NCBI RefSeq assembly: GCF_016904885.1
Contig: NZ_JADWYI010000001.1
Span: 6,386,001-6,450,000, forward strand
DNA length: 64,000 nt
Reading direction: 5' to 3'
Source of the DNA: Archangium primigenium
GTDB taxonomy: Bacteria > Myxococcota > Myxococcia > Myxococcales > Myxococcaceae
Shown here piece after piece: positions 54,892 to 64,000 of the stretch. Position numbers and translations under genes: made by a program. Positions within the stretch are counted from its first letter, which is position 1. Each line of letters starts with the position of its first letter. Under the pieces are notes generated by a model. It made no database searches. It had not been told where the DNA came from and saw nothing but the letters and a program-made list of their open reading frames with translations.

Positions 54892-55275
54892 CTAGCGAGC
54901 GGCCGTCGCCGGCTTGGCGCGCACGATGCCACGCTTGGGACCCTTGCGGGTACGCGCGTTGGTGTGCGTCCGCTGACCGCGCACCGGCAGACCCTTGCGG
55001 TGACGCAGGCCACGGTAGCACCCCAGGTCCATCAGGCGCTTGATGTTCATCGTCACTTCGCGGCGCAGGTCACCCTCGACCTTGTAGTTCGCCTCGATGA
55101 GCTCACGGATCTTCCGCGTCTGCTCCTCGGTGAGATCCTTGGTGCGAGTGGCGAGATCGATGCCCGCCCCCTCGATGATGTCATGAGCGGTCTTGTTGCC
55201 GATCCCGTAGATGTACTGCAACGAGATCACCGCGCGCTTGTTGGGCGGGAGATCGATGCCGGCGATACGAGCCAT
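54892..55275 (-). CDS. rpsM: 30S ribosomal protein S13
   Basis: 127 residues. [20 protein letters not shown], then YIYGIG, is the S13 start, and [20 protein letters not shown] the conserved C-terminal block that contacts 23S rRNA and the P-site tRNA. Normal length and position between rpmJ and rpsK. Confidence 0.98.
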   Translation of the reverse strand: MARIAGIDLPPNKRAVISLQYIYGIGNKTAHDIIEGAGIDLATRTKDLTEEQTRKIRELIEANYKVEGDLRREVTMNIKRLMDLGCYRGLRHRKGLPVRGQRTHTNARTRKGPKRGIVRAKPATAAR

Positions 55276-55330
55276 CTTCGTCGTTCCTTCTGAATGGAGT
55301 TGGTCTGGAGCTCAGAGTCCCGGAGGGACT

Positions 55331-55447
55331 CTAGCCCTGGCGCTGCTTGTGCCGGGGGTTGGAGGCGCAGATGATGCGCACGATACCCTTGCGACGGACA
55401 ACCTTGCACTTGTCGCAGATCTTCTTGACGGACGCCCGAACCTTCAT
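55331..55447 (-). CDS. rpmJ: 50S ribosomal protein L36
   Basis: 38 residues from ATG 55447 to TAG (55331-55333). [20 protein letters not shown] followed by [18 protein letters not shown]: the C-x2-C, Cys and His zinc set of the C+ form. Placed between infA and rpsM as usual. Confidence 0.97.
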   Translation of the reverse strand: MKVRASVKKICDKCKVVRRKGIVRIICASNPRHKQRQG

Positions 55448-55525
55448 GGCGGTACTTCCCTTCCTTCGTTTTAGAAGAAAAAAGCCCTGAAGGCCTGGCC
55501 GCCACTGAGCGGAACCAGGCCCTTG

Positions 55526-55744
55526 CTACTTCGCTCGGTAGGTAATCCGGCCCCGGGTCAAATCGTACGGGGACAGCTCCACCTTCACCTTGTCGCCCGG
55601 GAGGATACGGATGAAGTGCATCCGCATCTTCCCCGAGATGTGCGCGAGCACCTTGTGGCCATTGTCCAGCACCACGCGGAACATCGCGTTCGGGAGGGGC
55701 TCCATGACCGTCCCCTCGACTTCGATGGAATCATCCTTCGGCAA
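55526..55744 (-). CDS. infA: Translation initiation factor IF-1
   Basis: 72 residues. An S1-like OB fold with [20 protein letters not shown], then [20 protein letters not shown], and the end [15 protein letters not shown]. It occupies the A site of the 30S subunit during initiation. Length and sequence are standard. It follows map by 136 bases. Confidence 0.98.
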   Translation of the reverse strand: MPKDDSIEVEGTVMEPLPNAMFRVVLDNGHKVLAHISGKMRMHFIRILPGDKVKVELSPYDLTRGRITYRAK

Positions 55745-55880
55745 TCAGATAACCCTCTGGACCACCTGAACTCGGAAAGCGCGGCGGGATAACACTTTGG
55801 TCCAGAAGTGGCAAGCATCCTCGCGCTGGAAAACCACCAAACCCGTCCAACAGCCGGGCACTTCCTCGTATTCTACTCTC

Positions 55881-56645
55881 CTACCCCGACCGACGCCGGG
55901 TAAGGATCTCGGGCGCTCCCTCCGTGATGAGCACGGTGTGCTCGAAGTGAGCGGAAAGCTTGTTGTCGAGGGTAACGGCTGTCCAGTCATCGTCCAGGAG
56001 GGCGACCTCATACGTGCCCTGGTTCACCATGGGCTCCACCGCGAGGACCATTCCTGGACGAAGCTTCATCCCACTGCCGGATTGCCCGTAGTTGGGAACC
56101 TCGGGCTTCTCGTGCAACCGACGGCCGATTCCATGCCCAGTGAAATCCCGTACCACTGAAAACCCCCGGGCTTCCACATACCCCTGCACCGCGTGGCCGA
56201 TGTCACCAATCCGGTTGCCCGCGACCATGGCCTGGATCCCCTTGTTCAGGGACTCCCGCGTGGCGTCGATCAGTGCCTGGGCCTCGGCGGTCACCTTGCC
56301 CACGGGCACGGTGCGGGCCGAGTCCCCGAAAAACCCCCGGTACACCACCCCGAAGTCGAGCTTCATCAGGTCCCCCTCCTGAAGCGTGCGCTTCCTCGAG
56401 GGGATGCCGTGGACGACCTCGTGGTTCACGGAGGCGCACAGGCAGGCGGGAAAGCCGTGGTAGCCCTTGAAGGCCGGCCGGGCACCCTTCTCGTAGATCA
56501 GCTTCTCCGCGAGCGCATCGAGGTCCCAAGTGGTGACCCCGGGTGCGACGGCTTGCTCGAGCGCGTCCAGGATCTCGCTGACGATGCGCCCCGCCTCCCG
56601 CATGAGGACGATCTCGTCCTTGCTCTTGATCTCGACCTGGCTCAT
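55881..56645 (-). CDS. map: Methionine aminopeptidase, type I
   Basis: 254 residues. Pita-bread fold with the metal ligands in LMKLDFGVVYRGFFGDSART (two Asp), TGHGIGRRLHEKPEVPNYG (His), and the two Glu of VLAVEPMVNQG and HTVLITEGAPEIL. It removes the initiator methionine from nascent proteins. Type I, without an N-terminal SH3 extension. It lies between adk and infA, as in many bacteria. Confidence 0.97.
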   Translation of the reverse strand: MSQVEIKSKDEIVLMREAGRIVSEILDALEQAVAPGVTTWDLDALAEKLIYEKGARPAFKGYHGFPACLCASVNHEVVHGIPSRKRTLQEGDLMKLDFGVVYRGFFGDSARTVPVGKVTAEAQALIDATRESLNKGIQAMVAGNRIGDIGHAVQGYVEARGFSVVRDFTGHGIGRRLHEKPEVPNYGQSGSGMKLRPGMVLAVEPMVNQGTYEVALLDDDWTAVTLDNKLSAHFEHTVLITEGAPEILTRRRSG

Positions 56646-56670
56646 GCGGTTCCGGGGCTGGGCGAGGCGC

Positions 56671-57318
56671 TCAGGCCCTTCCGAGGGCCTTCTTGAGCTC
56701 CTCGTAGATGCCTTCCGGGGAACCCACGCCGTCGATGCTCTTGAGCAGGCCCTTCTGGGCGTAGAACTGCTTCAAGGGCGCGGTCTCCGTATCGTATTTC
56801 TTGAGCCGCCGCTCGATCACCTCGGCGGTGTCGTCCTCGCGCTGGACGATGGGCGAGTCATCCTTGTCGCACAGGCCCGCCCGCCGCGGGGGGTTCTGCG
56901 TCACGTGGTAGACGGAGCCACAGGACGGGCATGAGCGCCGACCCGAACCGCGCTCGACGAGCGTCTCGTGCGGCACCTCGAACGACACCACCGCGTTCAG
57001 ACCCTTGCCCAGCTTGGCCAGCATGCGATCGAGGGCATCGGCCTGCGGCGTGGTGCGCGGGAAGCCGTCCAGGATGAAGCCCTTGGCGCAATCGGCCTCC
57101 TTGAGACGCTCCTCGACGATTCCAATGACGAGCTCGTCCGGCACGAAGGCCCCCGCGGCCATCAACGGCCCGGCCTGCTTGCCCAACTCGGTGCCTTCAC
57201 GCACCGCCTTGCGGAGGATGTCCCCCGTGGAGATCTGGGGAATCGCGAAATCCGCGTACAACTTCTTCGCCTGGGTCCCCTTCCCGGCGTTAGGCGGGCC
57301 CAACAGGATGAGGTTCAT
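56671..57318 (-). CDS. adk: Adenylate kinase with zinc LID
   Basis: 215 residues. P-loop LLGPPNAGKGTQAKKL, the AMP site ISTGDILRKAVREGTELGKQ, and a LID with CPSCGSVYHVTQNPP then GLCDKD, a C-C-C-D zinc set as in Gram-positive and thermophilic forms. It balances ATP, ADP and AMP. It sits after secY, as in the spc operon. Confidence 0.97.
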   Translation of the reverse strand: MNLILLGPPNAGKGTQAKKLYADFAIPQISTGDILRKAVREGTELGKQAGPLMAAGAFVPDELVIGIVEERLKEADCAKGFILDGFPRTTPQADALDRMLAKLGKGLNAVVSFEVPHETLVERGSGRRSCPSCGSVYHVTQNPPRRAGLCDKDDSPIVQREDDTAEVIERRLKKYDTETAPLKQFYAQKGLLKSIDGVGSPEGIYEELKKALGRA

Positions 57319-57456
57319 GTGTTCTCTCTCAGCGCGTCAGGAAGGAGCGCGGAAGTGCGCCATGGCTGCATCCGCCCGCGACTCGTACACCCCGGAACGA
57401 CGAGGCGCCCCTCCCGGGGTGAGGGGGAGGAGCGCCCGCGAAGCGGCAGCCAGGAA

Positions 57457-58803
<1,347 letters not shown>

Positions 58804-58843
58804 GTGGGATCCATCCCCTAAAAAGGTTTAGGCGAGAACAACA

Positions 58844-58873
58844 GCGCCCCAATCCGCATTCGGAGAGGGGCGC
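58844..58873 (-). terminator. Hairpin between rplO and secY
   Basis: GCGCCCC (58844-58850) pairs with GGGGCGC (58867-58873), and the loop holds a further CCG/CGG pairing. TGTTGTTCT follows on the minus strand. It may attenuate or process the message before secY. Confidence 0.45.
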
Positions 58874-58929
58874 GAAATCCTACACCGTTGGCAAGGCGGA
58901 CACCACTGAGAGTGTGGCCCGCCCTACCT

Positions 58930-59448
58930 TCACTTCCGGGCCTGCTTCACGCCCTTGCCCGCGTGCGCCTTCGCGGCGGACTCGGGCTTGTGAGCCACCA
59001 GCGGCAGCTCCTCGGCGGAACCGCCGACCTTCTCGATGGCCTCGCGAGCCGAAGCCGACAGCTTGTGGACCCGCAGCGTCAGCTTCTTGGTGAGCGAACC
59101 GCTGCCGAGCACCTTCACGCCGTCGTAGCGGCCCTTCACGAGGCCCTTCTTCTCCAGGCTCTCCACGTCCACCGTGGTGCCGGCGTCGAAGCCCTCGAGG
59201 TCCGACAGGTTCACCACCGCGTAGATGGTCCGGTTGGGCGAGTTGAAACCGAACTTCGGCAGGCGGCGCTGCAGAGGGCTCTGACCGCCCTCGAAGCCCT
59301 CGAACCGCATGTTGCCGGAACGAGCCTTCTGGCCCTTGCCACCGCGACCGGCCGTCTTGCCCAGGCCGCTGCCCTGTCCACGGCCCACCCGCTTCTTCCG
59401 GTGCCAGGAGCCCTCGGGCCGCTTCAGATTGTTGAGCGTCGTCGACAT
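58930..59448 (-). CDS. rplO: 50S ribosomal protein L15
   Basis: 172 residues. [20 protein letters not shown], then [20 protein letters not shown], is the Gly/Arg-rich L15 start; [20 protein letters not shown] and the C-terminal [15 protein letters not shown] follow. The end is Lys/Ala-rich and ~25 residues longer than the Escherichia protein. Confidence 0.97.
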   Translation of the reverse strand: MSTTLNNLKRPEGSWHRKKRVGRGQGSGLGKTAGRGGKGQKARSGNMRFEGFEGGQSPLQRRLPKFGFNSPNRTIYAVVNLSDLEGFDAGTTVDVESLEKKGLVKGRYDGVKVLGSGSLTKKLTLRVHKLSASAREAIEKVGGSAEELPLVAHKPESAAKAHAGKGVKQARK

Positions 59449-59465
59449 TGTCTGAGTCCTCTTAC

Positions 59466-59735
59466 CTAGGCCTTGGCGGCCTGGGCCTCGCGGGCGCGCG
59501 CGGCGTCCCGGGCCCGGATCTTCCGAGGCTTGCGACGGGTGACCTTGGGGGCATCACCCTGCACCGTCTCGGCCGTCACCAGGTGACGGACCTTGTTCAC
59601 CAGACCACGCACCGTGGGCGTGTCCTGAAGGATTCGCTCGGAGCCGAACTTCTTCAGCCCGAGGCTCGCGATGGTCGCGAGCTGGTCCACGGAAGAACCC
59701 GCGGAGCTCTTCGTCAGCTTGACCTTCAGCGCCAT
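59466..59735 (-). CDS. rpmD: 50S ribosomal protein L30, C-terminally extended
   Basis: 89 residues against the usual ~60. [20 protein letters not shown] and [20 protein letters not shown], then [10 protein letters not shown], form the L30 core. The last ~28 residues ([20 protein letters not shown], then AAKA) are a basic/Ala extension. Located between rpsE and rplO, with only two bases to rpsE. Confidence 0.95.
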   Translation of the reverse strand: MALKVKLTKSSAGSSVDQLATIASLGLKKFGSERILQDTPTVRGLVNKVRHLVTAETVQGDAPKVTRRKPRKIRARDAARAREAQAAKA

Positions 59736-59737
59736 GA

Positions 59738-60256
59738 TTAGCCCCTCGCCTCTTCGGACTTCGTGGGACCCACGTCCTTGCCGCGCAGGCGGGACACCTG
59801 CTCGGGGGAGCGCAGATTCTTCAGCCCGGCCACCGTGGCCTTGAGCACGTTGTGGGGGTTCCGCGAGCCCTGGCTCTTGGTCAGGATGTTGCGGATGCCC
59901 GCCGCCTCGAGGACCGCACGCACCGCGCCACCGGCGATGACGCCCGTACCCTCACCCGCCGGCTTGAGCAGCACCCAGCCCGCGCCGAAGTGCCCGAGCA
60001 CCTCGTGAGGAATGGTGTGACCCTGCAGCGGAACGCGGAACAGGTTCTTCTTGGCGTTCTCACCACCCTTGCGGATGGCCTCGGGAACTTCGTTGGCCTT
60101 GCCCAGGCCCACGCCAACATGACCGGAGCCGTCACCCACCACCACGAGGGCGGCGAACGAGAACCGCCGGCCACCCTTCACCACCTTGGCCACGCGGTTG
60201 ATGTTCACCACGCGGTCGGTGAGGTCGAGATCGTTCGGATTGATCGGAGTTGCCAC
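59738..60256 (-). CDS. rpsE: 30S ribosomal protein S5
   Basis: 172 residues. [20 protein letters not shown], then [20 protein letters not shown] and [20 protein letters not shown], are the S5 dsRBD-like and C-terminal blocks. It helps decoding fidelity with S4. Normal length. Confidence 0.97.
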   Translation of the reverse strand: MATPINPNDLDLTDRVVNINRVAKVVKGGRRFSFAALVVVGDGSGHVGVGLGKANEVPEAIRKGGENAKKNLFRVPLQGHTIPHEVLGHFGAGWVLLKPAGEGTGVIAGGAVRAVLEAAGIRNILTKSQGSRNPHNVLKATVAGLKNLRSPEQVSRLRGKDVGPTKSEEARG

Positions 60257-60284
60257 TTGGGAACTTCCTTCTTCGAAAGGTGTC

Positions 60285-60641
60285 TTAGAACTTCAGCCCG
60301 GCCTCGCGCGCGGCATCGGCCACGGCGGCGATCCGACCATGGTACGGGAAGCCGTTGCGGTCGAACACCACCGCCTCGACATTGGCCGCCTTGCACTTCT
60401 CCGCGATCAGCGATCCCACGCGCTTGGCGTCGGCCTTCTTGTCGCCCTCGTCCTTGCCCTTGAGATCCTTGGACAGCGAGGAGGCGTAGGCCAGGGTACG
60501 ACCCGTGGTGTCGTCCACCACCTGGGCGTAGATGTGCTTGAGGCTCTTGTAGACCGTGAGCCGCGGGCGCTCGGTGGTACCCGAGAGCTTCTTGCGGATG
60601 CGGTTCTTCCTCTTGATGCGCGGATCGACCTTGTTCGACAT
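60285..60641 (-). CDS. rplR: 50S ribosomal protein L18
   Basis: 118 residues from ATG 60641. [20 protein letters not shown], then [17 protein letters not shown], and the end [20 protein letters not shown] are standard L18 blocks. It binds 5S rRNA with L5 and L25. Longer upstream frame residues are not supported. Confidence 0.97.
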   Translation of the reverse strand: MSNKVDPRIKRKNRIRKKLSGTTERPRLTVYKSLKHIYAQVVDDTTGRTLAYASSLSKDLKGKDEGDKKADAKRVGSLIAEKCKAANVEAVVFDRNGFPYHGRIAAVADAAREAGLKF

Positions 60642-60737
60642 GGCTGATTCCTTCTCCGTCCGGCGGCGATGGGGAGTTCCGCCCCCGGATGATCGCATGG
60701 CCCTCTTTGGGGCCATGCGGTTGGGTGTTCACTACGA

Positions 60738-61307
60738 CTAGGCGGTACCGGTCTTGCCTTCCTTCCGGCGGATCTTCTCGGTCGCGTACTTGATGCCCTT
60801 GCCCTTGTACGGCTCGGGCGGGCGCAGCGCGCGAATGTTGACGGCGGCCGCGCCAAGGACTTCCTTGTCCGCGGAACGCAACGTCAGACCCAGCGTGGGC
60901 AGACCGTCCTCGGTGCGGGCGGTCTTGTCGACCTCGGCCGTCACGCCCTCGGGAAGGTTGAACACCACCGGGTGGGAGTAACCCAGCGCGAAGTTGATCG
61001 CCTTGCCCTTGACCTCGGCGCGGAAACCGACGCCGCGGATGTCCAGACGGCGCTCGAACCCCGTGGACACGCCCTTGGCCGCATTGGCCAGAAGCGTACG
61101 GGTCAGGCCGTGCAGGCTGCGGGACTCGCGCGACTCATCCTCGCGCTCCACCCGAACCTCGTTGCCCGCGATCGTCACCTTCACGCCCTTGGCGGGAAGC
61201 TGAACGACCATCTTGCCCTTGGGGCCTTCAAAACTGACCTGGCGGCCCACCACAGTGGCCTTCGTCTTGTCCGCCAGCTTGACCGGAAGCTTTCCAATCC
61301 GACTCAT
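60738..61307 (-). CDS. rplF: 50S ribosomal protein L6
   Basis: 189 residues from ATG 61307. MSRIGKLPVKLADKTKATVV begins the first L6 repeat, and RPPEPYKGKGIKYATEKIRR is the conserved C-terminal signature. Located near the factor-binding site of the 50S subunit. Normal length. Confidence 0.97.
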   Translation of the reverse strand: MSRIGKLPVKLADKTKATVVGRQVSFEGPKGKMVVQLPAKGVKVTIAGNEVRVEREDESRESRSLHGLTRTLLANAAKGVSTGFERRLDIRGVGFRAEVKGKAINFALGYSHPVVFNLPEGVTAEVDKTARTEDGLPTLGLTLRSADKEVLGAAAVNIRALRPPEPYKGKGIKYATEKIRRKEGKTGTA

Positions 61308-61362
61308 GATTCCCTCGTGCAGGACCAGGTCGCGGCCGAAGCCGCGGCACCCGGACCGCTGG

Positions 61363-61764
61363 CTAGTAGACGGTGCAGAGCAGCTCGCCGCCGACCTTCT
61401 GCTTGCGAGCCTCGGAATCCACCAGGACGCCCTTGGAGGTGGACAGGATCGAGATGCCGAGTCCCCCGAGAACCTGGGGGATTTCACGCACGTTGACGTA
61501 ACGGCGCAGGCCGGGCTTGGAGATGCGGCGGATGCCCGTGATGGCCGGAGCGCGATCCGGACCGTACTTGAGCTGCACGGAGATCTCGTTCTGCGGCGCG
61601 CGCTCGTGGACCGTGAAGTCCCCGATGAAGCCCTCGGACTTGAGGACCTTGATGATCTCGAGCTTGAGGTTCGAGTGGGGCATGACGACCTTGTCGTGCC
61701 GCGCACGCGAACCGTTGCGCAGACGGGTCAGCATGTCGCCGATGGGATCGTTGACGACCGACAT
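61363..61764 (-). CDS. rpsH: 30S ribosomal protein S8
   Basis: 133 residues. [20 protein letters not shown] opens, and [20 protein letters not shown], then ELLCTVY, closes the protein, both S8 hallmarks. It binds 16S helix 21 and in many bacteria represses the spc operon at the rplE message. Confidence 0.97.
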   Translation of the reverse strand: MSVVNDPIGDMLTRLRNGSRARHDKVVMPHSNLKLEIIKVLKSEGFIGDFTVHERAPQNEISVQLKYGPDRAPAITGIRRISKPGLRRYVNVREIPQVLGGLGISILSTSKGVLVDSEARKQKVGGELLCTVY

Positions 61765-61919
61765 GAATGGCTACCTTCCTGGCGAGGCGGCCAGGCCGAC
61801 CTCGCGTTCGCAACCGCCGCGCCTGCTGGGCCCATCCCAGGGGTTCGCCACGGTTGCACAGCATGAACTCACAACGAGGTCCCCGACTCCAACGGGAGCC
61901 CGGGGACCCGCGTCCGATA

Positions 61920-62105
61920 CTACCAGGACGACTTGGTGACGCCGGTGACCTCACCGCGCAGGGCGCGGTTGCGGAAGCAGATGCGGCACATGTTGAACTT
62001 CCGCAGGAACGCGCGCGGACGGCCGCACAGAGGGCAGCGGTTGTAGGCGCGGACGGCGAACTTCGGCTTGCGCTTCGCCTGAGCGATCTTCGAGAGCTTG
62101 GCCAT
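61920..62105 (-). CDS. rpsN: 30S ribosomal protein S14 type Z
   Basis: 61 residues. [20 protein letters not shown] gives C-x2-C...C-x2-C, the zinc-binding short (type Z) form. It ends [11 protein letters not shown]. Located between rplE and rpsH as usual. Confidence 0.97.
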   Translation of the reverse strand: MAKLSKIAQAKRKPKFAVRAYNRCPLCGRPRAFLRKFNMCRICFRNRALRGEVTGVTKSSW

Positions 62106-62120
62106 GGGTGCGGATCCTCG

Positions 62121-62771
62121 TTACTGGCGGAACGGCATACCGAAGTGACGCATCAGCGCCAGCCCCTGCTCGTCGTTTTCCGCAGTGGTGACGAAGCTGA
62201 TGTTCAGCCCCTTCACCTTCTCGATCTGGTCGTAGTTGATTTCCGGGAAGATGATCTGCTCGCGCACGCCCAGGGTGTAGTTGCCCTTGCCGTCGAACGC
62301 CTTGGGCGACACGCCCTTGAAGTCGCGAACGCGGGGCAGCGCCACCGTGATGAGGCGGTCGAGGAACTCGTACATCCGGTCGCCGCGCAGCGTGACCGCG
62401 GCACCGATGGCCTGGCCCTGGCGCAGCTTGAAGTTCGCGATCGACTTGCGAGCGCGGGTCACCACGGGCTTCTGGCCGGTGATGGCGCCGAGCTGGTCCA
62501 CGGCGGACTCGAGGATCTTGGCGTTGGCGAGCGCCTCGCCGAGGCCCATGTTGACGACGATCTTCTCGAGACGCGGAACCTGCATGGGGTTCTTGAGCCC
62601 CAGCTCCTTCATGAGGGCGGACACGCCTTCCTTACGGAAGCGCAGCTTGAGCCGCGCCGGCTTGGCCTCGAGACCTTCCTCGATGTTCGCCGCGAATCCA
62701 GCCTTCTTGACTTCGTCCTTCTTGCGGCCCCTCTTTTCCTTCTTCGCCGCGTCCTTCTTCTCTTCGGCCAT
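62121..62771 (-). CDS. rplE: 50S ribosomal protein L5, N-terminally extended
   Basis: 216 residues, ~35 longer than usual. The extra N-terminus ([20 protein letters not shown]) is Lys/Glu-rich. The core has [40 protein letters not shown] and [20 protein letters not shown]. It binds 5S rRNA. The extension is in frame with no better start shown. Confidence 0.96.
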   Translation of the reverse strand: MAEEKKDAAKKEKRGRKKDEVKKAGFAANIEEGLEAKPARLKLRFRKEGVSALMKELGLKNPMQVPRLEKIVVNMGLGEALANAKILESAVDQLGAITGQKPVVTRARKSIANFKLRQGQAIGAAVTLRGDRMYEFLDRLITVALPRVRDFKGVSPKAFDGKGNYTLGVREQIIFPEINYDQIEKVKGLNISFVTTAENDEQGLALMRHFGMPFRQ

Positions 62772-62948
62772 CGTCTTGTCCCCTGCTTCGGAGCGCCGCT
62801 CTAGACCCCGCGCGCCGATCAGTCGTTCGTGAAAAGTGAAAACACCGGAGCCCTACGGGTCCTTCGGAGCCCCGGTGACGCATGCTTGTCTGCTCTCCCC
62901 TCACCCGGGCAGGGCGAAGGGCGCGCATACATGCCTGAACCGCCGACC

Positions 62949-63284
62949 CTAGTCAATCAGGCCGTTGCAATCCTTGCGCTTGCAGAACCGCTTCTTCTTG
63001 TCCCCGTCCAGCCGGATGCCGACCCGGGTCGGCTTGCCGCACTTGGCGCAGACCAGCTGCACGTCCGAGATGTGGATCGTACCGGGCTTCTCGACGATGC
63101 CACCCTCGGGCTGCTGCTGCGTCTTGCGCAGGTGCCGCTTGACGACGCGCAGACCCTCGACGGTCACGCGCTCGGCCTCGCGGTCGATCTTCAGGATCTT
63201 GCCGCGCTTGGTCGCCTCGGTCTTCTCCGAGCGCTCTGCGCCGGCGATGACCTGCACGGTGTCTCCAACCTTGAGCTTCTCCAT
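62949..63284 (-). CDS. rplX: 50S ribosomal protein L24 with zinc-ribbon Cys
   Basis: 111 residues. A KOW motif near the start (KVGDTVQVIAGAERSEKTEA, then KRGKILKI) and a C-terminal Cys set, CAKC and CKRKDC, as in zinc-ribbon L24 proteins. It is an early assembly protein of the 50S subunit. A 177-base gap to rplE holds no visible gene. Confidence 0.97.
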   Translation of the reverse strand: MEKLKVGDTVQVIAGAERSEKTEATKRGKILKIDREAERVTVEGLRVVKRHLRKTQQQPEGGIVEKPGTIHISDVQLVCAKCGKPTRVGIRLDGDKKKRFCKRKDCNGLID

Positions 63285-63321
63285 GGTTCCTCTCCCTCCT
63301 CGCGGACCGCCTGATGCCCTA

Positions 63322-63690
63322 CTAGAGGACCTCGGGAGCGAGCGAGATGATCTTCATGAACTTGCGGGCGCGGAGCTCGCGGGCCACCGGCCCGAAGATG
63401 CGCGTCCCGATGGGCTCCATGTCCTTGTTGATGAGGACGGCGGAGTTGCCATCGAACTTGATGTAGCTGCCGTCGGGGCGACCCACTTCGCGCGCCGTGC
63501 GCACGATCACCGCCTTGGCCACGTCACCCTTCTTCACCTTGGAGTTGGGCAGCGCCTCGCGGATCGACACGACGATCACATCGCCGATGGACGCGTACTT
63601 GCGCTTGGAACCACCCAGCACCTTGATGCAGAACACCTTCTTGGCGCCCGAGTTGTCGGCCACGTCGAGCACGCTCGTCATCTGAATCAT
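63322..63690 (-). CDS. rplN: 50S ribosomal protein L14
   Basis: 122 residues. [20 protein letters not shown], then [20 protein letters not shown], and [20 protein letters not shown], then LAPEVL, are textbook L14. It forms an inter-subunit bridge with L19. Standard length. Confidence 0.98.
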   Translation of the reverse strand: MIQMTSVLDVADNSGAKKVFCIKVLGGSKRKYASIGDVIVVSIREALPNSKVKKGDVAKAVIVRTAREVGRPDGSYIKFDGNSAVLINKDMEPIGTRIFGPVARELRARKFMKIISLAPEVL

Positions 63691-63798
63691 CTGGAATTCC
63701 CTCTCTCAGCTTGCTGCAGGCCCATCCGTTTCGGACGGGCTCCGCGCGGCTCGAGCCACGGTCCCCGCGCGCCAGGTGGCTGCGCGGGCTCGGACGGC

Positions 63799-64000
63799 TC
63801 AGACGTTCTTGGTCTTCTCCAACACCTCGACCACGCGCCAGCGCTTGTCCTTCGAAGCGGGACGGGTCTCGGCGATGCGCACGCGGTCACCCTCGTTGAT
63901 GGTGATCTTCGCCGGGTAGTCGTGATCCTCGACGTGCGCCTTGTACTTCTCCCGCGCGTTCAGGATCTTCCCGTACTTGGGGTGAGCCGAGCGGCGCGAG
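63799..64000 (-). CDS. rpsQ: 30S ribosomal protein S17, 3' part
   Basis: The gene runs off the right edge; about 67 C-terminal residues are visible, including [40 protein letters not shown] and the end EVLEKTKNV, ending TGA at 63799-63801. An OB-fold primary 16S binder. The rest of the S10 part should lie to the right. Confidence 0.95.
   Translation of the reverse strand, partial: SRRSAHPKYGKILNAREKYKAHVEDHDYPAKITINEGDRVRIAETRPASKDKRWRVVEVLEKTKNV

Overview
The window is GC-rich with strongly GC-biased third codon positions. It is dense with secreted proteins and lipoproteins, FHA-domain signalling proteins, a GGDEF protein and a PAS/GAF histidine kinase, and it carries a classical bacterial spc/alpha ribosomal cluster. 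This combination points to a Gram-negative, probably myxobacterial (Myxococcota, Cystobacterineae-like) chromosome. That placement is inference from gene content; no rRNA gene is present to confirm it.

Layout. 1-8558: the tail of an SDR/epimerase gene, an acyltransferase with a basic disordered N-terminus, a secreted Zn-phospholipase-C-like protein, lipoproteins, a Cys-less NlpC/P60 protein, a VOC enzyme divergent from a TetR regulator with two identical operators between them, and a stand-alone M17 N-domain protein. 8751-15074: a YtcJ-type amidohydrolase with a His-rich tail, an ABM-domain membrane protein, a LysR regulator, a sensor kinase and an exported protein. 15183-19568: three tandem paralogs of an unrecognised family followed by a lipoprotein. 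19570-22455: a DMP19-like gene, a 50-residue collagen-like micropeptide gene, a strong hairpin, a cupin-fold protein gene and a small exported protein. 22535-31603: a PQQ-type dehydrogenase, an FAD monooxygenase, a GH18-like hydrolase, a heme-oxygenase-like diiron protein paired with a VOC protein, a class III aminotransferase and a second amidohydrolase. 31819-37002: a tight minus-strand run led by a large lipoprotein and an FHA-GGDEF protein, followed by four small orphan genes. 37142-51718: a CE2-type SGNH esterase, DciA-like and CAP proteins, a soluble lytic transglycosylase, PsuG, an EamA transporter, a three-gene operon (deoxynucleoside kinase, DUF2314-like protein, degenerate sigma-54-activator-like FHA protein), a PlsC acyltransferase and a TPR lipoprotein.

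51839-64000 is the spc/alpha ribosomal operon on the minus strand, in transcription order rpsQ (partial), rplN, rplX, rplE, rpsN, rpsH, rplF, rplR, rpsE, rpmD, rplO, secY, adk, map, infA, rpmJ, rpsM, rpsK, rpsD, rpoA, rplQ, closed by a hairpin terminator.

The two best candidates for undescribed biology are the collagen-like micropeptide with its cupin neighbour (20544-22024) and the three-paralog array (15183-18796). A third signal is a shared, 11-bp-phased TGAC-RY-GTCA operator-like array at 20431 and 31747. Functions here come from motifs read by eye; no database search was possible.
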